Program-made: the position numbers and the translations under genes
Notes under the pieces: generated by a model
What the model saw: only the letters and a program-made list of their open reading frames with translations
Databases searched by the model: none
Told to the model about the DNA's origin: nothing
In this document: positions 23,860-33,608 of the stretch, piece after piece
Position numbering within the stretch: position 1 is the stretch's first letter
Layout: each line of letters opens with the position of its first letter
NCBI GenBank assembly: GCA_900142905.1
Contig: FSRV01000002.1
Coordinates: 2,666,001 to 2,730,000 of the forward strand
Reading direction: 5' to 3'
DNA from: Burkholderia sp. GAS332
GTDB taxonomy: Bacteria > Pseudomonadota > Gammaproteobacteria > Burkholderiales > Burkholderiaceae
DNA length: 64,000 bases

Positions 23860-25960
23860 TCTTGCCCGACCGGGCCCCGCCGACATCCTTAAGCTGCTTG
23901 CGCCCTATCCCGGGCGAGCGGCGATGGCGACCCGCATCGCGCTGATCTGCGCGCTGACGGCGTTCGTGACGAGCGCCTACGGCACGCCGGAAGCGGCGAT
24001 CTCCGCCTATGTCGTGTTCTTCCTGAACCGGCCCGACCGGGTCTTGAGCGTGGTGCTGGGCTCGGCACTGATGGTGCTGGTCACGCTGATGATCGGATTG
24101 GTCACGGTGGTGGCCATGTTCGCGCTCGACAATCCCATGTGGCGGGTCGCGTGCATCACGGGGCTATCGTTCGGTCTGCTGTTCGTCACCTCGGCGAGCA
24201 AGCTGCGGCCGATCGGCGCGATCCTCGCGATGATCGTCGGCTTTGCGCTCGACGAACTCGGCAGCGTACCGTTCGGCGAAGTGGCGACGCGCGCCTTGCT
24301 CTACGTCTGGCTGATGGTCGCGATTCCGGTCGGTATCTCGATCGGCGTCAACCTGTTGATCGCGCCGTCGCCGCGGAAGCTGGCCGGCCGCGCGCTCGCG
24401 AAGCGTCTGCGACTCGCGGCGCAGAGCCTGGTCGAACCCGAGGCAACAGCCGACGAACTCAGCGCATGTCTGCGCGAGGGCGACGCGGAAATCGGCACGT
24501 GGCTCAAGCTCTCGGTCGTCGACGGGTCGTCGGTGCGTGACGATATCGGGCCGCTGCGGCAGGCCGTGTCGTCGACGCTGGCGATTCTGGTCGCGGCCGA
24601 TCTGGCGGCCAGCGAACCGTCGGGGCGACTGCCGGCATCGTTCGCCGAGCCTATCGCCGAGACGCTGGAGAACATGGCCCAAATGCTCGAGGCAGGCGGC
24701 TATCCGGTCGACATCGAGCTCAAACTGCCCAACGTGGCCGAACTGACGCCGCTCGCGCGAGTCGTTGTTGAGAATCTGCATGATGTGATCACCCGCTTCG
24801 CCGTAGTCGAAGCGCAAACCGATGTCGCGGGCGAAGGCCAGGTCGAAACCAACGCGCAAGCCGAAGCACGAACCCAGCCTCAAGTCGAAACGAAGACCGC
24901 GCCGCCGCCCGCGAGCAAGGGTGGTGGATTCTTCCTCCCGGATGCATTCACAAATCCCGAGCACGTCCGCTACGCACTGAAAACCACCGCGGCGGCGATG
25001 TTCTGCTACCTGCTCTATTCGCAGATCAACTGGTCGGGTATCCACACCTGCTTCATCACGGTCTATATGGTGTCCCTCGGCACCACGGCCGAGACCGTCG
25101 AGAAGATGACGCTGCGGATCACCGGGTGTCTCGTGGGCGCGGTCCTGGGCATTGGGGCAATCCTGTTCGTGGTGCCGGTGCTGACGTCCGTCGTCGGGTT
25201 GATGGCGCTCGTGCTGATCGGTGCGTGGCTGTCGGCATGGATTGCGTTCGGCTCGCCACGGATTGCTTATGTCGGCTTCCAGATCGCCCTGGTGTTCTTC
25301 ATGTGCGTGTTGCAGGGCGCGGCGCCTGGCTACGATCTGACGCTCGCGCGGGATCGCACGATCGGGATCCTGATCGGCAATGTGGTCGTCTACCTGGTTT
25401 TCACGCGCGTGTGGCCGGTCACCGTGGCGGCCCGCATCGACGCTGGGCTCGCCGCGTTACGGCAGCAGTGGGAGCGGCTGGCGGCGCTGCCCGACGCCGT
25501 CACGCGCCGCGCGCAGGCCGCGAGCGCCATGGCTCAGTGCGGCGCGCTGGAACAGGACATCGCGCTGATGCATTACGAGCCGTCGTGGGTTCGCCCTGAC
25601 GCGCAGTGGATCGCGGAACGCCGCAGCGCGCTGGCCAAGTTCGACGCGCTGGAAGGACCGATGTTCCTGCTCGCAGAACGACGCCCGCGCGATGCAGCGA
25701 TTGACGGCTGGCTTAAGCGGGTCATGGATGGGCCGGCCTTACCGGCGGACGCAGGCGGTGCGGCGGCCGCCGCGGCTTTGCCCGCCGCGCAGGACCCGGC
25801 CTTACCGGTCACACCCCATGCAGCTGTACCGGATGCAGCAGCCAACGACGACGATACGCGCGCCACTTTGCTGAACCTCGGCGATGCACGCCTCACTCAA
25901 CTCGAACACGCTGCATCGAAGGACGCAGCGAAGGAACTCGCGACTCATGCGCCGGCTTAA
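23840..25960 (+). CDS. FUSC family inner-membrane exporter (AaeB/fusaric-acid type)
   Basis: The 706-aa protein has two clusters of about five to six transmembrane helices (roughly 30-175 and 380-530), each followed by a cytoplasmic region. An Ala/Gln/Glu-rich linker lies near 330-350. This is the FUSC architecture of fusaric-acid resistance and p-hydroxybenzoate efflux pumps. With the adaptor and outer-membrane protein it should export aromatic acids or similar toxic anions. The C-terminal tail is Ala/Pro-rich. It overlaps both neighbours, giving a tightly coupled operon. Confidence 0.9.
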   Translation: MAQPAGDLARPGPADILKLLAPYPGRAAMATRIALICALTAFVTSAYGTPEAAISAYVVFFLNRPDRVLSVVLGSALMVLVTLMIGLVTVVAMFALDNPMWRVACITGLSFGLLFVTSASKLRPIGAILAMIVGFALDELGSVPFGEVATRALLYVWLMVAIPVGISIGVNLLIAPSPRKLAGRALAKRLRLAAQSLVEPEATADELSACLREGDAEIGTWLKLSVVDGSSVRDDIGPLRQAVSSTLAILVAADLAASEPSGRLPASFAEPIAETLENMAQMLEAGGYPVDIELKLPNVAELTPLARVVVENLHDVITRFAVVEAQTDVAGEGQVETNAQAEARTQPQVETKTAPPPASKGGGFFLPDAFTNPEHVRYALKTTAAAMFCYLLYSQINWSGIHTCFITVYMVSLGTTAETVEKMTLRITGCLVGAVLGIGAILFVVPVLTSVVGLMALVLIGAWLSAWIAFGSPRIAYVGFQIALVFFMCVLQGAAPGYDLTLARDRTIGILIGNVVVYLVFTRVWPVTVAARIDAGLAALRQQWERLAALPDAVTRRAQAASAMAQCGALEQDIALMHYEPSWVRPDAQWIAERRSALAKFDALEGPMFLLAERRPRDAAIDGWLKRVMDGPALPADAGGAAAAAALPAAQDPALPVTPHAAVPDAAANDDDTRATLLNLGDARLTQLEHAASKDAAKELATHAPA

Positions 25961-27554
25961 CCCTTCATTCGCAATGGCGATCCTGGCCGCAGCGGGTTTG
26001 GCCGGATGCGCCACATCGTCCCTGGACATGGCCCCGGACAGCCCCGATCGTCCGTGGTATCCGCAGACGGACGCGGCCGGCGCCATCGTGCCTGGGCCGG
26101 CGAATTCAGCTAGCCCGGTTAGCTCAACTGCTGCGGCGGCTGCGGCTAACCCGGCTGCATCGGCTAACGCGTCCGCCTCCGCACGCAGTTACCGATTACC
26201 CGCCAACCCCGCGCTCGCCGCCGTACCGCCTCCGCCGGCGCTGGAGCAGGCGCATGCCTACTCGCTACCCGAACTGATCGATCTGGCGGAATCGGCGAAC
26301 CCGCTGACCCGCATCGCCTGGAACGACGCGCGCAATGTGGCGCTCGCAGCCGGCATCGCGAAGAGTGCCTATCTTCCGCAACTGTCGGTCGCGGCGATGG
26401 GGCAATACGCCGGCCTCCATGGTTCGAGCACCTCCGTGTTCGGCGATTCGTCGGCCACCGCAACAGGGCATGGCACGACCTCGGTGGTCGCGCTGCAATG
26501 GCTGCTGTTCGATTTCGGCGGACGTGCCGCGCGCGTCGAGGCCGCGTCGCAGGCATCGGTGATGGCGAACATCGGCTTCACCGCGGTCCACCAACAAATC
26601 ATTTTCGATGTCAGCGTCGCGTTCTACGCATACCAGGCCGCGCGCGCCCGCATCGCCACGACGCAACAAGGCCTCGACAACGCCGACGCGATCCTGGCGG
26701 CGGCACAGTCGCGCTACAAGCATGGCATCGGCACCGTCATCGAAGTGGCGCAAGCCAACCAGAATCGCGCGCAGGCCAGGCTCGCGCTCGTCCAGGCGCA
26801 AGGCGTCGAGAGCAACAGCTATCTCGCGCTGATCTCCGCGATGGGAATTTCTCCGCTGTCGAAACCCAGGATCGCGGAGATGCCGGCGCGCACGCTGCCG
26901 GCGCCGACCAACGACTCGATCGACCAGATCGTGTCGTCCGCGATCGCCCGTCGCCCCGACGTGTTGAGCGCCTATGCAGCCGAGCGTGTCAATCTGGCGA
27001 AAGTGAAGGCCGCCGAGTCTGACTTCATGCCGAAGGTATTCGTCTCGGCGACGGGGGCATACAACGCCGGCAGTTCGTCGATCTCGGCGGTCCCAGCCAT
27101 CGGTCAGCAACTGCCGACGGTGAACCTGAGCGGCGGCCGTTACGGCGGCAGTGTGATCGTCGGCGTGACGATTCCGCTGTATGACGGCGGCTTGCGATCG
27201 GCGGTGCTCGCGCAGGCGCGCAACGATGCGGACAGCGCGTCGACCCGTCTGACTCGAAGCCGTGAAGAAGCGGTTCGGCAAATCGTTGCGGCGCAGAATA
27301 CGCTGCAGACAAGTCTTGCCGCGCAGGCTGCGTCCAAAGAGTTGCTTGCTGCGGCGCAGACGACGTATGACGCCGCGTTCGACGCGTACCGGCAAGGTGT
27401 CGGCTCGGTCACCGACGCGCTGCTTGCACAGAATCAATTGCTGGCGGCGAAGAATGCGGACGCGGATAGTTACAGCAGCGCGTTGTCGGCGGCCGCGGCG
27501 CTTGCGTTGGCGACGGGATCCGTTGAGTCGATTCCGCTGCGGGACAACTGGTGA
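25947..27554 (+). CDS. Outer-membrane efflux lipoprotein (TolC/OMF family)
   Basis: The 535-aa precursor has a lipoprotein signal with lipobox LAGC near residue 20, then a low-complexity Ala/Ser/Asn linker. Two OEP repeats follow, with the characteristic LIDLAESANPLTRIAWNDAR and ARPDVLSAYAAE-like segments and long coiled-coil helices. It forms the trimeric outer-membrane channel for the adjacent FUSC/HlyD pump. The start at 25947 follows AAGGA and overlaps the FUSC gene by 14 bp. Confidence 0.9.
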   Translation: MRRLNPSFAMAILAAAGLAGCATSSLDMAPDSPDRPWYPQTDAAGAIVPGPANSASPVSSTAAAAAANPAASANASASARSYRLPANPALAAVPPPPALEQAHAYSLPELIDLAESANPLTRIAWNDARNVALAAGIAKSAYLPQLSVAAMGQYAGLHGSSTSVFGDSSATATGHGTTSVVALQWLLFDFGGRAARVEAASQASVMANIGFTAVHQQIIFDVSVAFYAYQAARARIATTQQGLDNADAILAAAQSRYKHGIGTVIEVAQANQNRAQARLALVQAQGVESNSYLALISAMGISPLSKPRIAEMPARTLPAPTNDSIDQIVSSAIARRPDVLSAYAAERVNLAKVKAAESDFMPKVFVSATGAYNAGSSSISAVPAIGQQLPTVNLSGGRYGGSVIVGVTIPLYDGGLRSAVLAQARNDADSASTRLTRSREEAVRQIVAAQNTLQTSLAAQAASKELLAAAQTTYDAAFDAYRQGVGSVTDALLAQNQLLAAKNADADSYSSALSAAAALALATGSVESIPLRDNW

Positions 27555-27632
27555 AGAGAGGGTCGAAGGTGCGGGTTGACCCACCCTCTTCCAGCGCGAC
27601 GTTCATTTGAAACTTTCAGAAGGCGCGATCCC

Positions 27633-28541
27633 GTGACAGAGTTCTCCCTCCAGGATTTTTATCTTTTTGTCCGACTCGCCGAGTCTCTGTCCGTCGCAGC
27701 CGTGGCGAGGGAACGCAATGAACATCCTAGTCAGGTATCGCGCGCGCTGTCGAGAATGGAGACAGAATGCGGTCTGCGCCTGTTTCACCGCAGCACCCAT
27801 GGCTTGTCACTCACGGATGACGGCTGCGTCTTTCTTGAACACGCCCAAAGGATTTCGCACAATGCGAGCATCCTCGCCGACGATCTGGCGTCGCGCAGCA
27901 ACCGGGTATCTGGATTGGTCAGGATTAGCGTGCCTTGCATTCTTGCCGAATACGTTCTGATCCCAAACCTGCCCGACCTGGTCGATCGCCACGCCGAGCT
28001 TAACGTGAGCTTACATATCTCCGACAGACAGGTCGATATGTCCACCGAAGGCATCGATATCGCCATTAGAGCAGGCATCCCGCCGCGAGACACGCATGTG
28101 GCGCGTAAGCTGGGATCACATCGAAGGGCCTTGTATGCTTCACCCGCCTACCTGGCCGTTCGTGGAATGCCCCGCTCGCCACGCGACCTTGTGCATCATG
28201 ATCTGATCGCCAATGCGGCGGTTACCGCTCACAACCAATGGCCGTTTGACGGCGACAACGAGTTGTCCACTTTGCCCGTTGCGGGGCGGATTCTTGCGGA
28301 CAATACAGCCGCGATCGTATCGCTCACGCGAGCGAATCTGGGAATTGGCCGCATCAATAAGGTCATCGGCAAGGAACTCGTGGCGCACGGGACGTTGACG
28401 CAAGTCCTTGAAGACTACGAAGACACGACCGAGTTCGACATTGCGGCCGTGACGCTCGCGCCGAGAAATCGTGTTCCGAAAATTTCCGTCTGCCTGGACT
28501 TTCTATCCGAATGCTTTGAAAAATTCAGAGAAGATACCTAG
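27633..28541 (+). CDS. LysR family transcriptional regulator
   Basis: The 302-aa protein has the N-terminal winged helix-turn-helix (FYLFVRLAESLSVAAVARER through SQVSRALSRME) and a LysR substrate-binding domain. GTG 27633, preceded by AAGG, is the best start; an upstream TTG in frame lacks an SD. It follows the efflux operon by 78 bp on the same strand and could control it, as AaeR does for AaeAB, but regulation from this position is only inferred. Confidence 0.87.
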   Translation: MTEFSLQDFYLFVRLAESLSVAAVARERNEHPSQVSRALSRMETECGLRLFHRSTHGLSLTDDGCVFLEHAQRISHNASILADDLASRSNRVSGLVRISVPCILAEYVLIPNLPDLVDRHAELNVSLHISDRQVDMSTEGIDIAIRAGIPPRDTHVARKLGSHRRALYASPAYLAVRGMPRSPRDLVHHDLIANAAVTAHNQWPFDGDNELSTLPVAGRILADNTAAIVSLTRANLGIGRINKVIGKELVAHGTLTQVLEDYEDTTEFDIAAVTLAPRNRVPKISVCLDFLSECFEKFREDT

Positions 28542-28552
28542 GCTAAATTGCA

Positions 28553-28567
28553 TCGGCTATTAGCCGA
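28553..28567. terminator. Short palindrome between convergent genes
   Basis: TCGGCTATTAGCCGA is a perfect inverted repeat in the 37-bp gap between the LysR gene and the leftward GlcG-like gene. It can form only a short stem and has no strong T run, so bidirectional termination is possible but weakly supported. Confidence 0.35.
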
Positions 28568-28578
28568 ATCGAGCCGCT

Positions 28579-29130
28579 TTAATTTTGCGTGGTGTCGATC
28601 AGACGACTCTTTATCTTATCGACGCCGGCCTGCGCGCAAACCTCATCATCGGCACTTTTCGGCGCCCCACTCACGCCGATAGCGGCAATAGCTTGCCCAT
28701 TCTGCTTCACCAGAACGGAACCGGGCAGGAAAAGAAGATTCGACGTCCCACTACTTGCGGTTGCCGGCAGTCCGGGAGAAAAGCCGGTAATCATTTTGAT
28801 CAGCGCGCTATTCGTGTCTGCGCCGATCATGGGCCCCATGCTCATAATGGTGTAAGCCTTGCGAAACGAAAACCCCTGCGAATGAATCGGGCTTCCATCA
28901 CCGCGCGCCTGCAACTTGATCACGCCGTCCGGGTCCACGATTGCGACATTCACCCTAAAGCCCTTGGCCTCACAGACCCGGATCGTTTCAGTCGCCGCAT
29001 CCATTGCCAACGAGAGTGGCAGCGCACCGGTAGTCGATGGAATTTGTCCGCTCGCGGACATCGATAACACAACACCCGAACCGAACAACACCAGTCTCGC
29101 CACTATTTTGACCAGGAGACTGCGTCTCAT
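28579..29130 (-). CDS. Exported GlcG/HbpS-like (DUF336) protein
   Basis: The 183-aa product has a signal peptide (about residues 1-29, ending ASGQ). A DUF336 domain follows, with LSLAMDAATETIRVCEAKGF, IVDPDGVIKLQARGDG, KAYTIMSMG and AIAAIGVSGAP, all typical of the GlcG/HbpS fold. Relatives bind haem or corrinoids, or are of unknown function. Several in-frame starts exist; ATG 29130 gives the clearest signal peptide, though its SD is weak. No glycolate genes are nearby. Confidence 0.78.
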   Translation of the reverse strand: MRRSLLVKIVARLVLFGSGVVLSMSASGQIPSTTGALPLSLAMDAATETIRVCEAKGFRVNVAIVDPDGVIKLQARGDGSPIHSQGFSFRKAYTIMSMGPMIGADTNSALIKMITGFSPGLPATASSGTSNLLFLPGSVLVKQNGQAIAAIGVSGAPKSADDEVCAQAGVDKIKSRLIDTTQN

Positions 29131-29613
29131 CGTGCTATCGCATTCAATTGTCATCAGTTGTGCTCTCACATGAATGTCCACAAAAATACCGAGGTCTCCC
29201 CTTCTCTTGAACCGGGTGCTCAGGAGATGGCCGGACTATCGCAGGTTCCGCTTCCTGCAGAAAGAGAACGACGTGCAATCCGGTATTGCAGAACGGGCAC
29301 GAGCGTTATTTTCGAAAAGACACGATCCGCGACAGGCCGTCATACTCTGTCTGTTTTTTGCGGCGAACGGTCTGGCGATGCAATCGGAAAACCTGAATGC
29401 TTCCGTAGAGAAGATCGTTGCAATGCGTGACGCCGGAATGGCGGAATCTGTCTGGCTATGCACCAGGCAGGCCGCTGCGGGGCTCGGCCGTCGTTGCTCT
29501 CCCTCCCGGGAACAGGCAGCGGCGGCTCGTCCTTTTTAACCAGCCTGCGCCAACCGCGGCAAACCCACCGATCCTCAGTAAGGCAGTCAGAACCAGCCCA
29601 AGCAACGCAGACA
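29131..29613. other. Region with no confident gene
   Basis: This 483-bp gap is less GC-rich than its surroundings. It holds one candidate fragment at 29174-29539 (listed separately). I see no strong promoter, terminator or repeat. Confidence 0.5.
29174..29539 (+). pseudogene. Possible degraded regulator fragment
   Basis: An open frame of 121 codons starts at an ATG without a good SD. Its middle (HDPRQAVILCLFFAANGLAM) weakly resembles the C-terminal ligand domain of TetR-family proteins, but there is no helix-turn-helix upstream, and the C-terminus turns into low-quality sequence. It may be a remnant of a regulator gene or a chance frame. Evidence is weak. Confidence 0.22.
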
Positions 29614-30387
29614 TCAAGCCGGATCAAACCTTTCCGTCTCCCCACGTTTAGCCTCTCCACGTGGGACCGCGAGCATGCTCTTCCTGATTCGCAGGGTGGC
29701 GTTGTCCAGCCTGGCGAAGATACCTTGCTCGATGATGATCTGCTGCATCGCGAGCACGATCAGGCCGACCACGACTAGCAAGTCGCCCGCGAACACAACG
29801 TAATTGAACCCCGCTGCGGTCGGTGGCGTACCGATCAGCATCGGCGTAGCGCCACTATCCAGCAGAACAAGTACGAGTGGTGCAATCGCATTGAGTGCCA
29901 GGATAAAACTGCCTGGTGCAATCAGCGCGCGTCCAAGCCCGAGATGCTGCCGTTGCCTTTTACATACTTCATAGACCGTCAAGGCACGGAACGGAACAAA
30001 AAACAGCGCCACCAGCCCAGCCAGGTAGACTTTCGGCAACCTGAGTGCGAGCGCTATGGCGTCAAGCAGGCAAAACGCAACGCAGACCGCGAATCCGGTA
30101 CGAAGTCGCGCGGATGCGCCAAACAAGACTCGCACCCCAGACCACGTCAGTATCCGATATTGCAAATTAAGCGTAGCGGCGGCGACGAGGAGCCAGTCCC
30201 TATACAACGTGGCGTGCGCCGCATAGCTCATCACCGAACCGCACATCAGGATAAATCCGGCAGTCCAAAGTCGAAGTGGCTTGACGTGTGGAAATATGCG
30301 GGACAACGAGAACGTGACAACAGCCCCGCAGGCAAAGACCATCAAGGAGACCGAATTGAACGTCGGAACATCGAATTTCATCTGCAC
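29614..30387 (-). CDS. Seven-helix membrane protein resembling a GGDEF sensor module without output domain
   Basis: The 257-aa protein has about seven hydrophobic helices, then a short basic tail (about residues 233-257). The N-terminal pattern (FDVPTFNSVSLMVFACGAVV, then LRLWTAGFILMCGSV) and the NLQYRILTWSGVRVLFG segment resemble the membrane sensor part of many proteobacterial diguanylate cyclases. No GGDEF, EAL or kinase domain follows. It lies 120 bp downstream of the MHYT-GGDEF-EAL gene on the same strand. It may be a truncated cyclase or a stand-alone receptor; the function is unknown. Confidence 0.65.
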   Translation of the reverse strand: MQMKFDVPTFNSVSLMVFACGAVVTFSLSRIFPHVKPLRLWTAGFILMCGSVMSYAAHATLYRDWLLVAAATLNLQYRILTWSGVRVLFGASARLRTGFAVCVAFCLLDAIALALRLPKVYLAGLVALFFVPFRALTVYEVCKRQRQHLGLGRALIAPGSFILALNAIAPLVLVLLDSGATPMLIGTPPTAAGFNYVVFAGDLLVVVGLIVLAMQQIIIEQGIFARLDNATLRIRKSMLAVPRGEAKRGETERFDPA

Positions 30388-30507
30388 TCCAGCACGCTAG
30401 CCCGTGTTCCGCGCCGTACGAGACGCAAGAGGTTATTGACGTTCAACGTTACCGCCGCTGGCAAGCAAGCGTGCCGTCGGACGACGGCGCGAACTGGCCA
30501 CATGCGT

Positions 30508-32577
30508 TCACGAGTTGACAGCCCGTTCCGTCAGCAGCGCAGCAAACGCCTCGGCCGTGAGGGGTTTCCCGAGCAAAAAGCCCTGCATCTCGTCACACAT
30601 CATGCTCTTCAGTTTGGCGAGTTGCGACGCGGTTTCGACGCCTTCGGCCACCACGTCCATTTCGAGGGAGTGCGCAAGGGCGATAATGGCCGAGACGATG
30701 GCGCCCCCTTCATGACCGTGGTCATCCAGACCGTTAGTGAAGAAGCGGTCGATCTTCAACTGTTTGACACGAAAGCGTTGCAGATAGGCCAGACTCGAAT
30801 AGCCGGTGCCAAAATCGTCGATGGCGATCTCAAAGCCGTTCCTCTGGAACGCGTGGATCATCTCGATGGTTTTGGGCGCATCCTGCATGGCCACGGTCTC
30901 GGTGATTTCGAACATGATCTGTTCGCAGGCAACCTGCTCGGCATGCACGATCTCGAGTATCGTCGCAACAAGGTCCTGCTGTACCAATTGACGCGGCGAC
31001 AGGTTGATGGCCACTTTCATCGACGGCAGGCCGGCGGTCTCCCAACGGCGAATCTGCCGGCATGTTTCGCGCACGACCCAGTGACCAATCTGGACGATTT
31101 GACCGGAGCGTTCCGCGATCGGGATGAATTCCAGCGGCGCAAGCAAGCCCAGTTCCGGATGATTGAGGCGAAGCAGTGCCTCGGCACCCGCCAGTTCGCC
31201 ATCGTCGCCACGGAACTTCGGCTGAAAATGCAGTGAGAAATAGCCGGCGTCCAGCGCCTCGTGAAGCGCATTCTGTATCTGCAATGTGCGGGTCGCCGCC
31301 TCATTCATGCCGGCTTCAAAAAATCGATAGGTCCCGCGGCCACCCCGCTTTGCCTCGTACATCGCCGCGTCAGCGTTTTTCAGCAGTGCGTCGACACTGT
31401 CGCCGTCCTGCGGAAACAGGGAAATGCCGATGCTGGGCGTCACCTGCAAAGGCTGACCATCGGTCCATGCGCCTTTGCGCATCCGATCAAGCACACTTTC
31501 CGCCATTTTTTCTGCGTCGGCCGGCGACGCGAGGTTCTCCAGCAGCACGACAAACTCGTCGCCACCCAGCCGGGCAACCGTGTCGCCGCCGCGCACGCAA
31601 TGGAGTAGCCGCTGCGCGAATGCTTTCAGGACTTCATCGCCGACCGAGTGTCCGAGCGAGTCGTTGATGGTCTTGAAACCATCCAGATCCATGAACAGAA
31701 TCGCAAACGCTTTCCTGCTGCGCCCGGAGGCTTGAATGGCGCCTTCGATCCGTTCTGTCAGCGTTCTTCGATTCGGCAGATCGGTCAAGGTATCGAAGGT
31801 CGCCATGCGAACGATCTGACCGTTGAGTTGCGATACGGAGCCGACCAGAAACGTTGTCCTCGCATCGAAGCGCGACATCATGAGCACCACGATCAGAATG
31901 GCGAACGTGAACAGGGTGACTGATGTGGCAAGCCATTGCGAATTGACGCCCCTCGCTGCGCCGCAAATCGATCCGAGCGGAAAATCGGCGGCGGCCATGC
32001 CCGTGTAGTGCATGCCGGTGATCGCGAGCCCCATGACGAAAGCGGCGCCGATGCGCTTTTGAACAACGTGTCCCTGATCGGTATCGCTGAGCGTATGTGC
32101 GATCCAGAGTGCCGCGTTGGACGCGACAATGGCGATAAGGATCGATGCGGCAAAGAGCTTGGGATCGTAGTGAATGCCCGGTTCCATCTGCATGGCGGCC
32201 ATGCCGGTGTAATGCATGCCGGCAATGCCAAGGCCCATTAGAATGCCGCCCGTGATGAGCCGGAGAAGACTTAGCTTCACGCGTGTGACGACATAGAGCG
32301 CGAACCACGAAACCAGTATGGCAATGACCAGCGAGTAGCTGGTAATGGCAAGATCGTAGCCAAGCGGAATCGGCAGCGAGACGGCCAGCATGCCGATAAA
32401 GTGCATCGACCAGATGCCCACGCCCATCGCAGCTGCCCCGCCGGCGAGCCATGCGTGTCTGGCACTCGATTGCGTCAAGCGGGAAATGCGCCCGGCAAGG
32501 TCGAGCGCCGTGTACGAAGCCAGGGTGGCAACGACCAGCGATAGGGCAACTAGCCAAAAGCTATATGTGCTGTGCAT
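30508..32577 (-). CDS. MHYT-GGDEF-EAL cyclic-di-GMP signalling protein
   Basis: The 689-aa protein has an N-terminal MHYT sensor of about seven helices with three MHxxGM motifs (MHFIGM, MHYTGM, MHYTGM). A GGDEF domain with intact RLGGDEF and an EAL domain with AEALLRL, FEITET, IDDFGTGYSSL and EGVET follow. Both catalytic motif sets look complete, so the protein may make and degrade cyclic-di-GMP. MHYT is thought to sense O2, CO or NO through a metal. ATG 32577 fits the usual MHYT start; an in-frame TTG lies 33 bp upstream. Confidence 0.93.
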   Translation of the reverse strand: MHSTYSFWLVALSLVVATLASYTALDLAGRISRLTQSSARHAWLAGGAAAMGVGIWSMHFIGMLAVSLPIPLGYDLAITSYSLVIAILVSWFALYVVTRVKLSLLRLITGGILMGLGIAGMHYTGMAAMQMEPGIHYDPKLFAASILIAIVASNAALWIAHTLSDTDQGHVVQKRIGAAFVMGLAITGMHYTGMAAADFPLGSICGAARGVNSQWLATSVTLFTFAILIVVLMMSRFDARTTFLVGSVSQLNGQIVRMATFDTLTDLPNRRTLTERIEGAIQASGRSRKAFAILFMDLDGFKTINDSLGHSVGDEVLKAFAQRLLHCVRGGDTVARLGGDEFVVLLENLASPADAEKMAESVLDRMRKGAWTDGQPLQVTPSIGISLFPQDGDSVDALLKNADAAMYEAKRGGRGTYRFFEAGMNEAATRTLQIQNALHEALDAGYFSLHFQPKFRGDDGELAGAEALLRLNHPELGLLAPLEFIPIAERSGQIVQIGHWVVRETCRQIRRWETAGLPSMKVAINLSPRQLVQQDLVATILEIVHAEQVACEQIMFEITETVAMQDAPKTIEMIHAFQRNGFEIAIDDFGTGYSSLAYLQRFRVKQLKIDRFFTNGLDDHGHEGGAIVSAIIALAHSLEMDVVAEGVETASQLAKLKSMMCDEMQGFLLGKPLTAEAFAALLTERAVNS

Positions 32578-32725
32578 GTAAAATTGAAACACCAAGGAAT
32601 AACTGCTCAACGGGTTATCGGCCGTCTTCTAGCTTTTTGTAGGGGCGACGGCACAATTATTGGCGCTGGCGATTTGACGTCGCACTTTTTGCCGGTGTGA
32701 AATCCGGAATCAAAGGCAACCCAAG

Positions 32726-33580
32726 ATGACGAAACCTTCAATCGCGAAACGCCATGGCCGTGTGTTCAGAACATTGGCAGCCCTACTGGCGTCAAGCGCG
32801 GTCTTGTCCGGGTCCGTTTCGACGCCCGCGTTCGCGCAAACTGAAGCCACGAACGCAGCCATGGCGATGGTGTTCGCGCCGAGCGGCACGCTACGCGCAT
32901 CGATCAATCTTGGCAATCCGGTCCTGGCCAGTCTTGATCCGGCGACGGGCAAACCGGTTGGCGTGTCTGTCGATCTCGCCACCGAATTCGCCAAACGACT
33001 TGGCGTGCCGCTGCAACTGGTCGCGGTCAAGTCGGCGGGCGCCTCGGTTGAAAACGTCAATCAGGACAAGGCGGACATCGGCTTCTTCGCCGTCGATCCC
33101 AAACGCGGACAGGAAATCGCCTTTACCAAACCGTATGTGCTAATAGAAGGTTTTTATCTCGTACGCGACACCTCGCCGATCACCACCAATGCGGATGTCG
33201 ATCAACCCGGCGTGACGATCGCGGTCGGCAAGGGCAGCGCCTACGATCTGTTTCTAACGCGCGAACTGCATCACGCGACAATCGTCCGGATTCCCACTTC
33301 GCCGGCGGTCGTGCAGGCCTTTCTGGATCAGCATCTGGATGTGGCCGCAGGCGTGAAGCAACAGCTCGAAAAGGACGCCGCTCAAGCGGGCGGATTGCGG
33401 ATACTGGACCAGCGCTTCATGGTGATCCGTCAGGCGATGGGTGTGCCGAAGTCCAAGGGCGATGAAGCGGCCGCTTATCTGTCGAGGTTCGTTGAGGACA
33501 TGAAGGCGTCGGGCTTCGTCAAGGCGTCGCTGGAGCGGCACCACATCGCAGGGGCGGCGGTCGCCGGCAATGACGAGTAG
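32726..33580 (+). CDS. Periplasmic amino-acid-type substrate-binding protein (orphan)
   Basis: The 284-aa precursor has a signal peptide cleaved after AFA37. The family 3 binding-protein core follows, with LRASINLGNPVLASLD, PVGVSVDLATEFAKRLG and ADIGFFAVDPKRGQEIAFTKPY. No ABC permease or ATPase gene is adjacent, and the flanking genes face other ways. It may serve a transporter encoded elsewhere or act as a sensor ligand-binder. A good AAAGG SD precedes the ATG. Confidence 0.87.
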   Translation: MTKPSIAKRHGRVFRTLAALLASSAVLSGSVSTPAFAQTEATNAAMAMVFAPSGTLRASINLGNPVLASLDPATGKPVGVSVDLATEFAKRLGVPLQLVAVKSAGASVENVNQDKADIGFFAVDPKRGQEIAFTKPYVLIEGFYLVRDTSPITTNADVDQPGVTIAVGKGSAYDLFLTRELHHATIVRIPTSPAVVQAFLDQHLDVAAGVKQQLEKDAAQAGGLRILDQRFMVIRQAMGVPKSKGDEAAAYLSRFVEDMKASGFVKASLERHHIAGAAVAGNDE

Positions 33581-33608
33581 CGCGCCACGCGCAGGTGCAG
33601 TGACAAGA

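Noticed and set aside
29944..31236. 430-codon plus-strand frame across the sensor and MHYT genes
   Set aside because: It spans two genes on the opposite strand and shows no recognisable domain.
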